From Cyanobium usitatum str. Tous (lineage in GTDB: Bacteria; Cyanobacteriota; Cyanobacteriia; PCC-6307; Cyanobiaceae): a stretch of DNA of 64,000 nt. Within the stretch, counting starts at the first letter, position 1, and each line of letters starts with the position of its first letter. Below are positions 32,296 to 42,062 of this stretch, one piece after another. The stretch lies in assembly GCF_003011885.1 (NCBI RefSeq), contig NZ_PXXO01000001.1:1-64000 (forward strand). The letters run 5' to 3'. The translations under genes were made by a program, and so were the position numbers. The notes beneath the pieces are model-generated. The model did not search any database, was not told the DNA's origin, and saw only the letters and a list, made by a program, of their open reading frames with translations.

Positions 32296-33667
32296 GCGTT
32301 GCCCTGAGGACCAGATCACTGCCCTGGCAGCTGAGCTGCGCCGGTTGGATTCGGCCCTGCCGCTGCTCGGGGCCGAGTCGCCGCTGGAGCTGGAGCGGCT
32401 CTCCCGCGACTACTACGACTACTCGCCGGTGCTGGTGCCCCTGCTGCAGGGCTGCCGCGCCCAGCTGGTGGCCGGAGCCACCACGGTGGAGCAGGTGCTG
32501 CTGGTGGCAGGAGCCTGTGCTCGACAGGGCGTGCCCTTGACGGTGCGGGGTGCCGGCACGGGCAACTATGGCCAGTGCGTGCCGCTGCAAGGCGGCCTGG
32601 TGCTGGATCTCAGCGGCCTCAATCAGCTGCGCCAGCTGGATGAAGCCACCGGGGTGCTCGAGGTGGAGGCAGGCGCCTTGATGGGGGCGATCGAGAAGCA
32701 GTTGGCCCCCCGGGGCCGGGCCCTGCGGCTGGTGCCCAGCACGGTGCGCAGCGCCAGCATCGGTGGGTTTATCGCCGGTGGCTCCGGCGGCATCGGCTCC
32801 CTGCGCTGGGGTTTTCTGCGCGATCCTGGCAACCTGCTGGGCCTGGAGGTGGTAACCCTCGAGCCCGAGCCGCGGCTGCTGCAGCTCGATGCTGCGGCCA
32901 GCGCCCCGCTCAACCACGCCTACGGCACCAATGGCATCATCACTGCCCTGCGGCTGCCCACCAGCGAGGCTGTGGTTTGGCAGCAGCTGGTCGTGGGTTT
33001 CGAGCAGTGGGGGCAGGCCCTGGCGGCGGCCCAGGCCCTTACAAGCACGGCCTTTGAGCTCAATGCCATCACCGTGCTGGAGGCTCCGCTGGTTAGCCAG
33101 CTCCCCTGGCCGGCGGGCTGTCCGGCGCCCGAGCCTGGTGAGCAGCGCCTGATGTTGCTAGCCGCCCCCGCAGCCCTGGAGGTGTTGCCGAGCTGGCTGG
33201 CGGCCCGGGGCGGAGCGCTGCGCTGGCAGGCCCCCCAGGGCCAGAGCCGTGGGCTGCCGCTGCGGGAGCTCAGCTGGAACCACACCACCCTGCATTGGCG
33301 CGCCCAGCATCCTGATTGGACCTACCTGCAGATGCTGCTGCCCCAGCCGGAGGCCCCCTGTCTGGAGCGCCTGCGGGAGCAATGGGGCGACGACCTGCTT
33401 TGGCACCTGGAGGCCGTGAGGCAGCAGGGTGCGGCCCGGCTGGCGGCCCTGCCGCTGCTGCGCTGGCGCGGCGAGGAGGCCCTGCAGCAGCTGCTAGACG
33501 ATTGCCGCCGCTGCGGTGCCGTGTTGTTTAACCCCCACGTGATCAGCGTCGAAGATGGCGGCTTGGGTGTGATCGATGCCGACCAGGTGGCAGCAAAGGC
33601 CGCCTACGACCCGGCCGGCCTGCTCAACCCCGGCAAATTGCGCGGCTGGCTTAACAGCCCAGGCTGA
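32288..33667 (+). CDS. FAD-linked oxidase (GlcD-like, FAD_binding_4)
   Basis: 459 residues from ATG 32288. The PCMH FAD-binding domain shows VPLTVRGAGTGNYGQCVPLQ, RLVPSTVRSASIGGFIAGGS and GSGGIGSLRWGFLRDPGN; the C-terminus ends YDPAGLLNPGKLRG, typical of D-lactate/glycolate-type oxidases. The substrate is not predictable. Overlaps the amidohydrolase gene by 8 bp. Confidence 0.85.
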   Translation: MAERCPEDQITALAAELRRLDSALPLLGAESPLELERLSRDYYDYSPVLVPLLQGCRAQLVAGATTVEQVLLVAGACARQGVPLTVRGAGTGNYGQCVPLQGGLVLDLSGLNQLRQLDEATGVLEVEAGALMGAIEKQLAPRGRALRLVPSTVRSASIGGFIAGGSGGIGSLRWGFLRDPGNLLGLEVVTLEPEPRLLQLDAAASAPLNHAYGTNGIITALRLPTSEAVVWQQLVVGFEQWGQALAAAQALTSTAFELNAITVLEAPLVSQLPWPAGCPAPEPGEQRLMLLAAPAALEVLPSWLAARGGALRWQAPQGQSRGLPLRELSWNHTTLHWRAQHPDWTYLQMLLPQPEAPCLERLREQWGDDLLWHLEAVRQQGAARLAALPLLRWRGEEALQQLLDDCRRCGAVLFNPHVISVEDGGLGVIDADQVAAKAAYDPAGLLNPGKLRGWLNSPG

Positions 33668-34232
33668 GGCGGGTGTCGGCGCCTGTGATCGGGTTGGTGC
33701 CTTCGGCATCGCGGCAGAGGGAGCGCTGGTCTACCCGGTCGATCAGGGCGTCGCTGAAGTCGGCATCGGTGACGTTGGCGCCGCGGAAGCTGCTGCCTGA
33801 AGCGATCGCCCCGGTGAGAATGGCTCCGCTGAGATCGGCTCCGGAGAGGTCCACCTTGTCCATCAGGGTGCCGCTGAGATCGGCGCCGGCGAAATTGGCA
33901 TTGGGGAAGGCCGCCTGGGTGAGGATCGCCCCGTGCAGATCGGCGCCGCTGAAGTTGGCGTGCCGTCCGGTGGCCCCAGCGAAGGAGGTATTGGCTAGAT
34001 CCTGACCGCTGAAATCCTGCTCGTTCTGGTTGGTGAGCGTGTAGTCCACGCCGGAGAAGTCGGCCGCTGCAGGCAATGGAGAAAGCAGTGGAGACAGCAC
34101 CAGCAGCAGCCCCAGAGCTAGGGAAAGGACTACTGATTTCCCTATTGATCTCGCGCTTGATTTTGCTCCTGATTTCGCTACTGATTTGGCTACTGACTGG
34201 GCCACTGAGAGGAGCTCGAAGAAGGGAGCCAT
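33651..34232 (-). CDS. Exported pentapeptide-repeat protein
   Basis: 193 residues from ATG 34232; the longer frame to 34343 lacks a better signal. The signal region includes an unusual KSVAKSVAKSGAKSSARSIG repeat from 12-bp DNA repeats, then a hydrophobic core (LSLALGLLLVLSPLLSPL) cut after AAA. The mature protein has A(D/N)LxG repeats (ANFSGADLHGAIL, ANFAGADLSGTLM, VDLSGADLSGAIL) forming a right-handed beta helix. Likely in the periplasm or thylakoid lumen. Confidence 0.85.
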   Translation of the reverse strand: MAPFFELLSVAQSVAKSVAKSGAKSSARSIGKSVVLSLALGLLLVLSPLLSPLPAAADFSGVDYTLTNQNEQDFSGQDLANTSFAGATGRHANFSGADLHGAILTQAAFPNANFAGADLSGTLMDKVDLSGADLSGAILTGAIASGSSFRGANVTDADFSDALIDRVDQRSLCRDAEGTNPITGADTRLSLGC

Positions 34233-34316
34233 GGGGATGGGCCGCGGGACCTCACTTTGGCCTGGATGGTGTGGAGTGGCAGAAGGGGAGGAGGAGGCGC
34301 GTGTTTTATGACTTGA

Positions 34317-34336
34317 CTTAGCCTTAGCTAAGCTAA
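34317..34336. repeat. TTAGCTAA-type palindrome after folC
   Basis: CTTAGCCTTAGCTAAGCTAA, 15 bp downstream of the folC stop. It shares its core with the larger palindrome cluster at 42063-42109. Confidence 0.45.
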
Positions 34337-34351
34337 CAAGCAAAAACCTGA

Positions 34352-35638
34352 TTAAGCAAAGTCAGAAGTCCCTTCAGAAGTCCCTGGGCTTGCAACTGGG
34401 GTCTGCTCTGATGTGGCTGCCTGGCCGAGTAGGTAGAGAGAGCCAGCAGCTACCACGCGCTGCAAACCACTTCCCGCTTGGGCCAGGCCGGCCTCGAGGC
34501 TGGGGGCGCTGTGCAGCTGGCTAGCGAGTCTGGGACAGGCGGCTGTAAGGGCTTCAAGGCTCCAGCAGGCGTGCCCCGGCACCGGCACGATCCAGGCCCG
34601 GTCGCCTGGGGCCAGCAGGGCCGCGGCTATCTCCGGCCCCTGCTTGTTGGCCAGCATGCCAAGCAGCCAGTAGCGCGGGCCGGAGGCCAGGCCGTGGCGC
34701 TCGGGATGGGCGTCGAGTTCGGCGCGTAGGGCGAGGGCGGCCGGCAGGTTGTGGGCGCCATCGAGCAGTAGGGGTAAGCCGTGCCAGCTCAGTTGTTGCA
34801 GTCGGCCTGGCCAGCGGGCTGCTGCGAAACCGCGGCGTATGGCTGGGTCGTTGACCGGCCAGCCCCGTTCCTTTAATGCCCGCAGCAGGCCCAGGGCGAC
34901 GGCGCCATTGGCGGCCTGCACGGCTCCTGAAAGCCCCAGGGTCCACTGGTTGAGATCCAGCGGCTCCACCCAGCGCAGTTCGGCTCCCACTGCGGCGGCG
35001 CTATCGCTCAGCACCGCCGCCACCTCCGGGCTCTGGGGAGCGCTAATTGCCACGGCCCCCGGCTGGAGCACGCCGGCTTTTTCGGCGGCAATCGTGGCTG
35101 GATCCGGCCCGAGGAACTCAGCGTGGTCGAGCCCCACCGAGGCAAAGCCGATCACGGGCCGGTGGGGATGGCAGGTGGTGGCGTCGAGCCGGCCCCCCAG
35201 TCCCACCTCCAGCACCACCAGCTCCAGATCAGCTGCCGCGAAGGCCAGGAAGGCGGCGGCGGTGACCAGCTCAAACGGTGTTAGCTGGTGGCGTTGGGCG
35301 ATCGGCGTGGCGGTTTCCAGGTGGCGGCGCAGGCATGGCGCGGCGATCGGGTCATGGCAAAGCCGGATGCGCTCGGTCCAGCTCACCAGGTGCGGCGAGG
35401 TGTAGAGGCCGGCGCGGATGCCGGCGGCCAGCAGGGCCTGGTGCACCAGGGTGCAGATCGAGCCCTTGCCGTTGGTGCCCGCCACCTGCACGGCGGCAAA
35501 GCGGCGCTCGGGGTTGCCAAGCTCGGCGAGGGCGGCCTGGAGGCGATCGAGTCCCAGGTCGACGCCGCGGCGGCTGAAGGGCTCGATCAGGTCGGCGAAA
35601 TTGTCGAGCTCAGTGCCCACGGCTGTTTCATCGGCCAC
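34352..35638 (-). CDS. folC: Folylpolyglutamate synthase / dihydrofolate synthase
   Basis: 428 residues. Mur-ligase fold: P-loop GTNGKGS (residues 54-60), YTSPHLVSWTERIR, VLEVGLGGRLDAT and LLDGAHNLPAALAL, all FolC landmarks. It adds glutamate to dihydropteroate and folates. The start overlaps the end of argD by 11 bp. Confidence 0.94.
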   Translation of the reverse strand: MADETAVGTELDNFADLIEPFSRRGVDLGLDRLQAALAELGNPERRFAAVQVAGTNGKGSICTLVHQALLAAGIRAGLYTSPHLVSWTERIRLCHDPIAAPCLRRHLETATPIAQRHQLTPFELVTAAAFLAFAAADLELVVLEVGLGGRLDATTCHPHRPVIGFASVGLDHAEFLGPDPATIAAEKAGVLQPGAVAISAPQSPEVAAVLSDSAAAVGAELRWVEPLDLNQWTLGLSGAVQAANGAVALGLLRALKERGWPVNDPAIRRGFAAARWPGRLQQLSWHGLPLLLDGAHNLPAALALRAELDAHPERHGLASGPRYWLLGMLANKQGPEIAAALLAPGDRAWIVPVPGHACWSLEALTAACPRLASQLHSAPSLEAGLAQAGSGLQRVVAAGSLYLLGQAATSEQTPVASPGTSEGTSDFA

Positions 35639-36842
35639 GGCTGAGTAGGGCGCGCTCGAGGCGGTCGACGGCCAGGCGCAGGTGGCGGGGCTGGATCACC
35701 AGCGGGGGCACGAAGCGCACCACCCGTGGGCCGGCGGGCACCAGCAGCAGCCCCTGCCCCATGGCCGCCTTGACGATGTCCGGAGCGCTTGGGGCCTCTT
35801 CGCGCAGCACCAGGCCTTGCAGCAGACCCCAGCCCCGCACCCCCTCCAGCAGGGTGGGATGACGGCTCACCAGCTGGGCCAGTAGCTCTTGCAGCAGTGC
35901 GCCCATCCGCTGCACGTGGCTGAGCAGGTCGCGCCGCTCTAGTTCGGCTAGCACGGTGAGGCCGGCGCGGCAGGCGAAGGGGTTGCCGCCGAAGGTGCTG
36001 GCGTGTTCGCCGGGGCGGAAGTGATCCACTGAGGCTTTCACCGCCAGGGCACCGATGGGGATGCCGCCGCCGAGGCCCTTGGCCAGGGTGATCGCATCGG
36101 GCTCGACGCCCAGCTGCTCGTAGCCCCAGAGCTGGCCGCTGCGGCCAACGCCGATCTGCACTTCATCGAAGATCAGCAGAATGTTGTGGGCGTCGCAGAG
36201 CTCCCGCACCCGCCTAAAAAAGGCCCTGTTGCCGGGATGCACGCCGCCTTCGCCCTGAATTGGTTCGAGCAGCACGGCGGCCACCCGCGGACCCTCCACT
36301 TCGCAGGTGGCGAGCAGAGCTTCAAAGGCGGCAGTGTCGTTGTAAGGGAAGTAGCGGAAGCCCTGCACCATCGGCTCAAAGCCCTGGTGGTACTTGGGCT
36401 GACCCGTGGCCGTAACCGCAGCCAGGGTGCGGCCGTGGAAGCTGGCTTGGGCGGTGAGGATTAGGGGCGCCTTGCCGTCGCCAGTGGCGATTCCCCTCAC
36501 CGTGTGGCCGTGCTTACGGGCCAGTTTGATGGCGGCCTCATTCGCCTCAGCGCCGGAGTTGCAGAAGAAAACCCGATCCAGGCAGCTGCTGGCGGTGATC
36601 GCAGCGGCGAGTTCCTCCTGCTCGGGGATTCGATACAGATTGGATACGTGCTGCAGCTTGCCCAGCTGGCGGCTTAGGGCCCGCTTCAGCCGCCCGTCAC
36701 TATGACCGAGGGTGCAGACGGCAATGCCGGCTACACAGTCGAGATAGCGCTTGCCATTGCTATCCCAAACCCAGACTCCCCGGCCTCGGGTGAGGCTGAT
36801 CGGGAAGCGGGCGTAGGTGTCCATCACGGCTGAGGCAGACAT
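35628..36842 (-). CDS. argD: Acetylornithine aminotransferase
   Basis: 404 residues from ATG 36842; the frame extends upstream into tRNA-Leu, which excludes the longer start. Class III PLP enzyme: FFCNSGAEANEAAIKLARKH, FHGRTLAAVTATGQPKY, IFDEVQIGVGRSG, and PLP lysine in TLAKGLGGGIPIGA. It makes N-acetylornithine in arginine synthesis and may serve in lysine synthesis. Confidence 0.93.
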   Translation of the reverse strand: MSASAVMDTYARFPISLTRGRGVWVWDSNGKRYLDCVAGIAVCTLGHSDGRLKRALSRQLGKLQHVSNLYRIPEQEELAAAITASSCLDRVFFCNSGAEANEAAIKLARKHGHTVRGIATGDGKAPLILTAQASFHGRTLAAVTATGQPKYHQGFEPMVQGFRYFPYNDTAAFEALLATCEVEGPRVAAVLLEPIQGEGGVHPGNRAFFRRVRELCDAHNILLIFDEVQIGVGRSGQLWGYEQLGVEPDAITLAKGLGGGIPIGALAVKASVDHFRPGEHASTFGGNPFACRAGLTVLAELERRDLLSHVQRMGALLQELLAQLVSRHPTLLEGVRGWGLLQGLVLREEAPSAPDIVKAAMGQGLLLVPAGPRVVRFVPPLVIQPRHLRLAVDRLERALLSRGR

Positions 36843-36865
36843 GCCTGAGTGGGTGATGGGCGAGA

Positions 36866-36947
36866 TGGGAGCGGTGGGACTCGAACCCACAAACCCGAAG
36901 GCGCTCGATTTTGAGTCGAGTCCGTCTACCAATTCCGGCACGCTCCC
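36866..36947 (-). tRNA. tRNA-Leu(CAA)
   Basis: Minus strand: GGGAGCGTGCCGGAATTGG, anticodon stem CTCGA, loop CTCAAAA (CAA), long variable arm GCGCCTTCGGGTTT, T-arm GTGGGTTCGAGTCCCAC, acceptor CGCTCCC plus A. CCA is not encoded. Confidence 0.94.
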
Positions 36948-36959
36948 GCAGTTGAGAGC

Positions 36960-38306
36960 TTAAGCCGCCGAGCTGACACGCTCAATGCTGGCACCGGCGG
37001 CATTGAGCTTGCCCTCAAGATTGGCGTAGCCACGGTCTAGGTATTCGAGGCCGCGCACGCTGGTGATGCCGTCGGCGGCTAGGCCAGCCAGCACCATGGC
37101 CGCGGAGGCGCGCAGGTCGCTGCCTTGCACTGGAGCACCGCTGAGGCGTGCCACCCCTTCCACAAAGGCGGTGTTGGCCTGCATGCGGATGTCGGCACCC
37201 ATGCGTTGCAGTTCGCCCACGTGCTGCAAGCGATTTTCAAAGATGTTTTCGGTGATCACGCTGGTGCCCCGGGCCGTGGCCAGCAGGCTCATGAAGGGGG
37301 CTTGCAGGTCGGTGGGGAAGCCGGGGAATGGCTGGGTGCGCAGGTCAACTGCATTGATCTGATCGGCCTTGATGGTGAGCCCGACGCCGTCGTGCTCCAA
37401 GGTGCAACCCGCCTCCTCGAGCTTGGTTAGTACGGCGCCAAGGTGATCTGGGATCACTGGGGTTACCCGCAAATGGGAGCGGGTGATGGCGGCTGCCAGT
37501 AGAAACGTGCCCGCTTCGATGCGATCTGGGATCACGGCGTAGTCGGCGCCATGCAGGCGATCCACACCCACGATCGTGATCGTGGAGGTGCCGGCGCCGC
37601 GCACCTTGGCGCCCATGGCGATCAGCAGGCCTGCCAGATCAACCACCTCTGGCTCAAGGGCGGCGTTGTCGATCACCGTATCGCCATCGGCGAGCGCGGC
37701 CGCCATCATTAGTGTCTCGGTGGCGCCAACGCTGGGGCAGTCCATGTGGATGCGGCCGCCCGTGAGGCGATGGCCGCTGCCTGGCACCACGGCGGTGACG
37801 ACCCCATGCTCAATGGTGACCTGGGCACCCAGGGCCTTGAGACCTTTGACATGCTCGACAACTGGCCGGGTACCGATCTGGCAGCCGCCTGGAAGGGGCA
37901 CCTTGGCCATGCCAGTGCGGGCAAGCAGGGGGCCAATGCAGAAGAAGCTGGCCCTCAGGCTATTCACCAGCTCGTAGGGCGCTGTAGAGCTATTGATTGA
38001 ATCTCCTTTTAATTCCAGCGCGTCACCATCACGGTGGACCTGGCCGCCAAGGCTGCTGAGCATTTCGCCCATGGCGGCGATGTCGGTGAGAGGAGGGACG
38101 TTTCTCAGTCGGATGGTGTCCCTGGTCAACAGACAGGCAGCCATCAGCACCAAGGCTGAGTTCTTGGCACCACTCACGTGCAGCTCACCGGAGAGGCACC
38201 GGCCGCCTCGGATTTCAAGCCGAGGATTTTGAAGAGAACGGGTCTTGCTAGGTGATTGGACAGCGATCAGACCCATGGAACGACTGCCCAGCTCATGTCG
38301 CAGCAT
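36960..38306 (-). CDS. murA: UDP-N-acetylglucosamine 1-carboxyvinyltransferase
   Basis: 448 residues (or 438 from ATG 38276). First committed step of peptidoglycan synthesis. SGAKNSALVLMAACLL holds the conserved Lys-Asn; the catalytic Cys is in LPGGCQIGTRPVVEH (Cys142); AGTFLLAAAITRSH and PGFPTDLQAPFMSLLATA are typical. Only tRNA-Leu(CAA) and argD follow on the strand. Confidence 0.95.
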   Translation of the reverse strand: MLRHELGSRSMGLIAVQSPSKTRSLQNPRLEIRGGRCLSGELHVSGAKNSALVLMAACLLTRDTIRLRNVPPLTDIAAMGEMLSSLGGQVHRDGDALELKGDSINSSTAPYELVNSLRASFFCIGPLLARTGMAKVPLPGGCQIGTRPVVEHVKGLKALGAQVTIEHGVVTAVVPGSGHRLTGGRIHMDCPSVGATETLMMAAALADGDTVIDNAALEPEVVDLAGLLIAMGAKVRGAGTSTITIVGVDRLHGADYAVIPDRIEAGTFLLAAAITRSHLRVTPVIPDHLGAVLTKLEEAGCTLEHDGVGLTIKADQINAVDLRTQPFPGFPTDLQAPFMSLLATARGTSVITENIFENRLQHVGELQRMGADIRMQANTAFVEGVARLSGAPVQGSDLRASAAMVLAGLAADGITSVRGLEYLDRGYANLEGKLNAAGASIERVSSAA

Positions 38307-38429
38307 ATTGACAATAAAAGGTGAGACCGTCTAGACCACCGCCGCCGGAACTGGCTCCGACTCCTGGTGCGGGTTGCCGATGGCTTATGTTTTGCTCGTT
38401 GCACCGAGCTCAGCTCTAGCGACAGCCAC

Positions 38430-38513
38430 GCGGATGTGGCGGAATTGGTAGACGCGCTAGTTTCAGGTACTAGTGGCAGCAATGTCGTGGGAGTTCAAGT
38501 CTCCCCATCCGCA
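38430..38513 (+). tRNA. tRNA-Leu(CAG)
   Basis: GCGGATGTGGCGGAATTGG start, anticodon stem CTAGT/ACTAG with loop TTCAGGT (CAG), variable arm TGGCAGCAATGTCGT, T-arm GAGTTCAAGTCTC, acceptor CATCCGC plus A. The next gene begins 8 bp downstream. Confidence 0.94.
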
Positions 38514-38521
38514 CTTTTCCC

Positions 38522-38770
38522 ATGATCGTTCTCAAGATCTCAAACGCTTCCGAGGTGATGGCTTCGAAGCTAGGCAAATTCCTTGAGAGCCTTACCCCCG
38601 ACAGCCTTGATCAATCCACGATCGAGGACATTGTCATCAAGAAATTGGTCGAAAACCTCCATGCTGAAGGCTTGAAAGGTGAGGTCGCCTCGGTGCGTGG
38701 TCTCGATTTAGACGGCAAGGAGCTCGTAGTGCACGACGGTTTGAGTGTGCGCCGTCACCAGGCTTTCTGA
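38522..38770 (+). CDS. Small conserved-type protein, 82 aa
   Basis: MIVLKISNASEVMASKLGKF and a C-terminal beta segment (GLDLDGKELVVHDGLSVRRH). Soluble, core codon use, placed between tRNA-Leu and the methyltransferase with a 26 bp overlap. Family not recognised. Confidence 0.7.
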   Translation: MIVLKISNASEVMASKLGKFLESLTPDSLDQSTIEDIVIKKLVENLHAEGLKGEVASVRGLDLDGKELVVHDGLSVRRHQAF

Positions 38771-39611
38771 AGTGATCCCAAGCGATGGCTTGGGTGCTGC
38801 CGAGCCGCTCACTAGCCGCCGCAACCCGCTTGTAAAGCAGCTGCGTCTTCTGCAGGAGTCTCGCGGTCGCCGCGAGCAGGGGTTGCTGCTTCTGGAAGGC
38901 ACCCACCTACTGCAGGAGGCGGTGCGCCTAGGGCTTCAGCCCAGGGACCTTTTGGCTACCGCCGCTTGGCTGGCTGACCATGGCGATCTGGTGGCAGCCC
39001 TGCCTCCAGGCTGCAGTTGGCGACTGGTGAGTGGTGAGGTGCTGGAGGCCATAGCCACTACCCAGCATCCCGACGGAGTGGTGGCCAGCCTGCTGCCTCC
39101 GACGGCAGCGGCTCCAGGCACAGCCAGCTTTGTGCTGGCTCTTGATGGGATCCAGGATCCTGGCAACCTCGGCACCTTGATGCGCACTGCCTTGGCGGCG
39201 GGGGTTGGGGCCCTGTGGCTGGCCGATGGGGCTGACCCATTTCAACCAAAGGTGTTGCGCGCCTCGGCGGGGGCGGCTTTGGCCCTGCCCCTGGTGCGAG
39301 AGAGCAGGCAGGAGTTGGCGGAGCGGTTGCAGGCGGCAACGGCCGCCGGCCTGCAGCTGGTGGTTGCGGTGCGCCCCGAGACCGGATCTGTGCCTGTTAT
39401 TTCGGCACCTCTTCCCTATTGGCAGCTCGATTGGACCCGGCCCACGGTGTTGCTGCTTGGCAATGAGGGAGCTGGGGTGTCAGCGGAGCTCCAGGCCCTT
39501 GCCAGCCAGCGCGTCACCATTCCCCACAGCCCAGCGGTGGAATCCCTCAATGTGGCCGTGGCGGCAGCTCCGCTACTGCTCGAGCGTCTGCGCCAGCAGG
39601 CTGGAGCTTGA
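38745..39611 (+). CDS. TrmH/SpoU-family RNA methyltransferase
   Basis: 288 residues from GTG 38745 (GTG 38772 is possible). The N-terminal substrate-binding part (RRNPLVKQLRLLQESRGRRE, LLLEGTHLLQEAV) and the SPOUT domain (ALDGIQDPGNLGTLMRTALA, ADPFQPKVLRASAGAALALP, LLLGNEGAGVS, IPHSPAVESLNVAVAAAPLL) are all visible. It 2'-O-methylates rRNA or tRNA; the exact site cannot be told. Confidence 0.9.
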   Translation: MCAVTRLSEVIPSDGLGAAEPLTSRRNPLVKQLRLLQESRGRREQGLLLLEGTHLLQEAVRLGLQPRDLLATAAWLADHGDLVAALPPGCSWRLVSGEVLEAIATTQHPDGVVASLLPPTAAAPGTASFVLALDGIQDPGNLGTLMRTALAAGVGALWLADGADPFQPKVLRASAGAALALPLVRESRQELAERLQAATAAGLQLVVAVRPETGSVPVISAPLPYWQLDWTRPTVLLLGNEGAGVSAELQALASQRVTIPHSPAVESLNVAVAAAPLLLERLRQQAGA

Positions 39612-39649
39612 CGGGGGAGAATGCCCGTCAACAACCGCAGTGCTGCCCG

Positions 39650-41140
39650 GTGAGCGACGCCCCCCTCCACGGATTGCGTTTTGACGGATCGCTTTTTGAC
39701 GGATCGAGCTTCGATTACGACGTGATCGTGGTCGGTGCCGGCTATGGCGGCTTCGATGCGGCGAAGCACGCTGCCGACCATGGCCTGCGGGTCGCCATTG
39801 TTGAGTCTCGCGATATGGGCGGCACCTGTGTGAACAGGGGCTGTGTGCCCTCCAAGGCCCTGCTGGCGGCCAGCGGCCGGGTGCGGGAGCTGGCCGACGC
39901 CGAGCATCTGGCTGGCTTTGGCATCCACGCCGCCCCAGTGCGCTTTGAGCGCCAAAAGATCGCCGACCATGCCAACCAGCTGGTGGCAACTATCCGCAGC
40001 AATCTCACCAAAACCCTGGAGCGCGCCGGTGCCACGATCCTGCGGGGTCAGGGCCGCCTGGCCGGCCATCAGCATGTAACTGTGCGCGAGAGCGGCAGTG
40101 GCATCGAGCGCACTATCAGCGCCCGAGATGTGATTCTGGCTACTGGTTCTGAGCCTTTCGTGCCCCGCGGTATCGAGACAGATGGGCGCACCGTGTTCAC
40201 CAGCGATGAGGCGGTGAACCTCGAGTGGCTGCCCCGCTGGCTGGCGATCATCGGCAGCGGTTATATCGGCTTGGAATTCGCTGATGTCTACACGGCCTTG
40301 GGCTGTGAGGTCACGATGATTGAGGCCCTCGATCGGGTGATGCCCACCTTCGATCCCGACATCGCCAAGCTTGCTGCCCGCACCTTGATCAATGGCCGCG
40401 ATATCGACGCTCGTGCCGGTGTGCTGGCCCGCAAGGTTACCCCCGGCTGCCCGGTGAAGATCGAGCTGGCAGACATGGCCACTAAGGAGCTTGTGGAAAC
40501 CCTGGAGGTGGATGCGGTGCTGGTGGCCACTGGGCGGGTGCCCACTAGCGCCGTGCTCAACCTGGCTGCCGTTGGTGTGGAAACCGAGCGGGGCTTCGTG
40601 CCAGTCGACGAGCGGATGCGGGTGCTGGTGGGAGGTGAGCCGGTGCCGCACCTTTGGGCCGTAGGCGATGTGACCGGCAAGATGATGCTGGCCCACACCG
40701 CCGCCGCCCAAGGCACCGTGGCCGTAGACAACATTCTTGGCCACAGCCGCCAGATCGACTACCGCTCAATTCCAGCGGCCACCTTCACCCACCCGGAGAT
40801 CAGCTCGGTGGGCCTGAGCGAGGCCGATGCCAAAGCCCTGGCTGAGCAAGAGGGCTTTGAGCTGGGCCTGGTGCGCAGCTACTTCAAGGCCAATTCCAAG
40901 GCCCTGGCTGAACTCGAGGGCGAAGGTCTGATGAAATTGCTGTTCAACAAAGCCAGCGGTGAGGTGCTGGGCGCCCACATCTTTGGTTTGCATGCGGCCG
41001 ACCTAATCCAGGAGATCGCTAACGCCGTGGCCCGCCGCCAGAGCGTGTTGCAACTGGCCACCGAGGTGCACACCCATCCAACCTTGAGCGAGGTGGTGGA
41101 AGTGGCCTACAAGCAAGCAGCCATGGCGGTGGCAGGCTGA
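39650..41140 (+). CDS. lpd: Dihydrolipoamide dehydrogenase
   Basis: 496 residues from GTG 39650 (TTG 39608 is the longer option). [20 protein letters not shown] is the FAD-binding motif; [16 protein letters not shown] holds the redox disulfide (Cys60, Cys65); [26 protein letters not shown] (NAD) and the C-terminal HTHPTLSE with the catalytic His are present. E3 component of pyruvate dehydrogenase and glycine cleavage. The N-terminus has a small duplication ([12 protein letters not shown]). Confidence 0.95.
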   Translation: MSDAPLHGLRFDGSLFDGSSFDYDVIVVGAGYGGFDAAKHAADHGLRVAIVESRDMGGTCVNRGCVPSKALLAASGRVRELADAEHLAGFGIHAAPVRFERQKIADHANQLVATIRSNLTKTLERAGATILRGQGRLAGHQHVTVRESGSGIERTISARDVILATGSEPFVPRGIETDGRTVFTSDEAVNLEWLPRWLAIIGSGYIGLEFADVYTALGCEVTMIEALDRVMPTFDPDIAKLAARTLINGRDIDARAGVLARKVTPGCPVKIELADMATKELVETLEVDAVLVATGRVPTSAVLNLAAVGVETERGFVPVDERMRVLVGGEPVPHLWAVGDVTGKMMLAHTAAAQGTVAVDNILGHSRQIDYRSIPAATFTHPEISSVGLSEADAKALAEQEGFELGLVRSYFKANSKALAELEGEGLMKLLFNKASGEVLGAHIFGLHAADLIQEIANAVARRQSVLQLATEVHTHPTLSEVVEVAYKQAAMAVAG

Positions 41141-41145
41141 GCACC

Positions 41146-42033
41146 ATGGAGATCCGTCGCCGGCCGCCCAACCCCAAGGTGAAGGTGGCCTTTCTCGAAT
41201 ACGCCATCCGCCACGAGGACAGCGAGCCACGCCACATTCTTGAGCAGATCCTCTGGGAGAAGGATCGGGAGATAACGGCCGCCCGGGAGAGGGTGCCCTT
41301 GGAGAAGCTCAAACAGCAGGTTGCTGAGCTGCCGGCGACCAGGGATTTTTTGGCGGCCCTACGGGCCTCCTGCCGCAAGCCGGCGGTGATCGCCGAGGTG
41401 AAAAAGGCCAGCCCCAGCAAGGGCGTGATCCGCGAGGATTTCGATCCTGAAGCGATTGCCAAGGGCTACGCAGCCGGTGGTGCTAGCTGCCTCTCGGTGC
41501 TCACCGATAAGCAGTTTTTCCAGGGTGGCTTTGAGGTGCTGGTGCAGGTGCGCCAGGCGGTGGATCTGCCCCTGCTCTGCAAGGACTTCATCCTGAGCCC
41601 ATATCAGCTATTCCAGGCCCGCGCCGCCGGGGCTGATGCGGCCCTGCTGATCGCCGCGATTCTCAGCGATCAGGATTTGGCTTACCTGCTCAAGGTGGCC
41701 AGGGCTCTGGGCCTGGCCGTGCTGGTGGAGGTGCACGACGGCGAGGAACTAGAGCGGGTGCTGGGCCTTGATGGCGTGCAACTCATCGGTATCAACAACC
41801 GCGATTTGGCCAGCTTCCATACCGATCTGGCCACCACCGAGCAGCTCACTGCCGTTTATGGCGAACGCATCCGCGCCAAGGGCTGCCTGCTGGTGAGCGA
41901 GTCGGGCCTGTTCACCCGCGACGACCTCGACCGGGTACAGGGTGCTGGCGCCGATGCGGTGCTGGTGGGCGAAGCGCTGATGCGTCAGGCCGATGTGACC
42001 GCCGCCCTGGAGACCTTGATCGGCAGCGTCTGA
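41146..42033 (+). CDS. trpC: Indole-3-glycerol phosphate synthase
   Basis: 295 residues, starting 5 bp after lpd. TIM barrel: [20 protein letters not shown] (catalytic Lys), [44 protein letters not shown] and VLVGEALMR. Makes indole-3-glycerol phosphate for tryptophan. The extra N-terminal 30 residues are typical of cyanobacterial TrpC. A palindrome cluster follows at 42063. Confidence 0.96.
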   Translation: MEIRRRPPNPKVKVAFLEYAIRHEDSEPRHILEQILWEKDREITAARERVPLEKLKQQVAELPATRDFLAALRASCRKPAVIAEVKKASPSKGVIREDFDPEAIAKGYAAGGASCLSVLTDKQFFQGGFEVLVQVRQAVDLPLLCKDFILSPYQLFQARAAGADAALLIAAILSDQDLAYLLKVARALGLAVLVEVHDGEELERVLGLDGVQLIGINNRDLASFHTDLATTEQLTAVYGERIRAKGCLLVSESGLFTRDDLDRVQGAGADAVLVGEALMRQADVTAALETLIGSV

Positions 42034-42062
42034 TGATCGGCAGGGGCTGATCTTTGTGTTTG

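Noticed and set aside
39416-40744. 442-codon minus-strand frame opposite lpd
   Set aside because: A high-GC antisense shadow of a clear dihydrolipoamide dehydrogenase; no family features.
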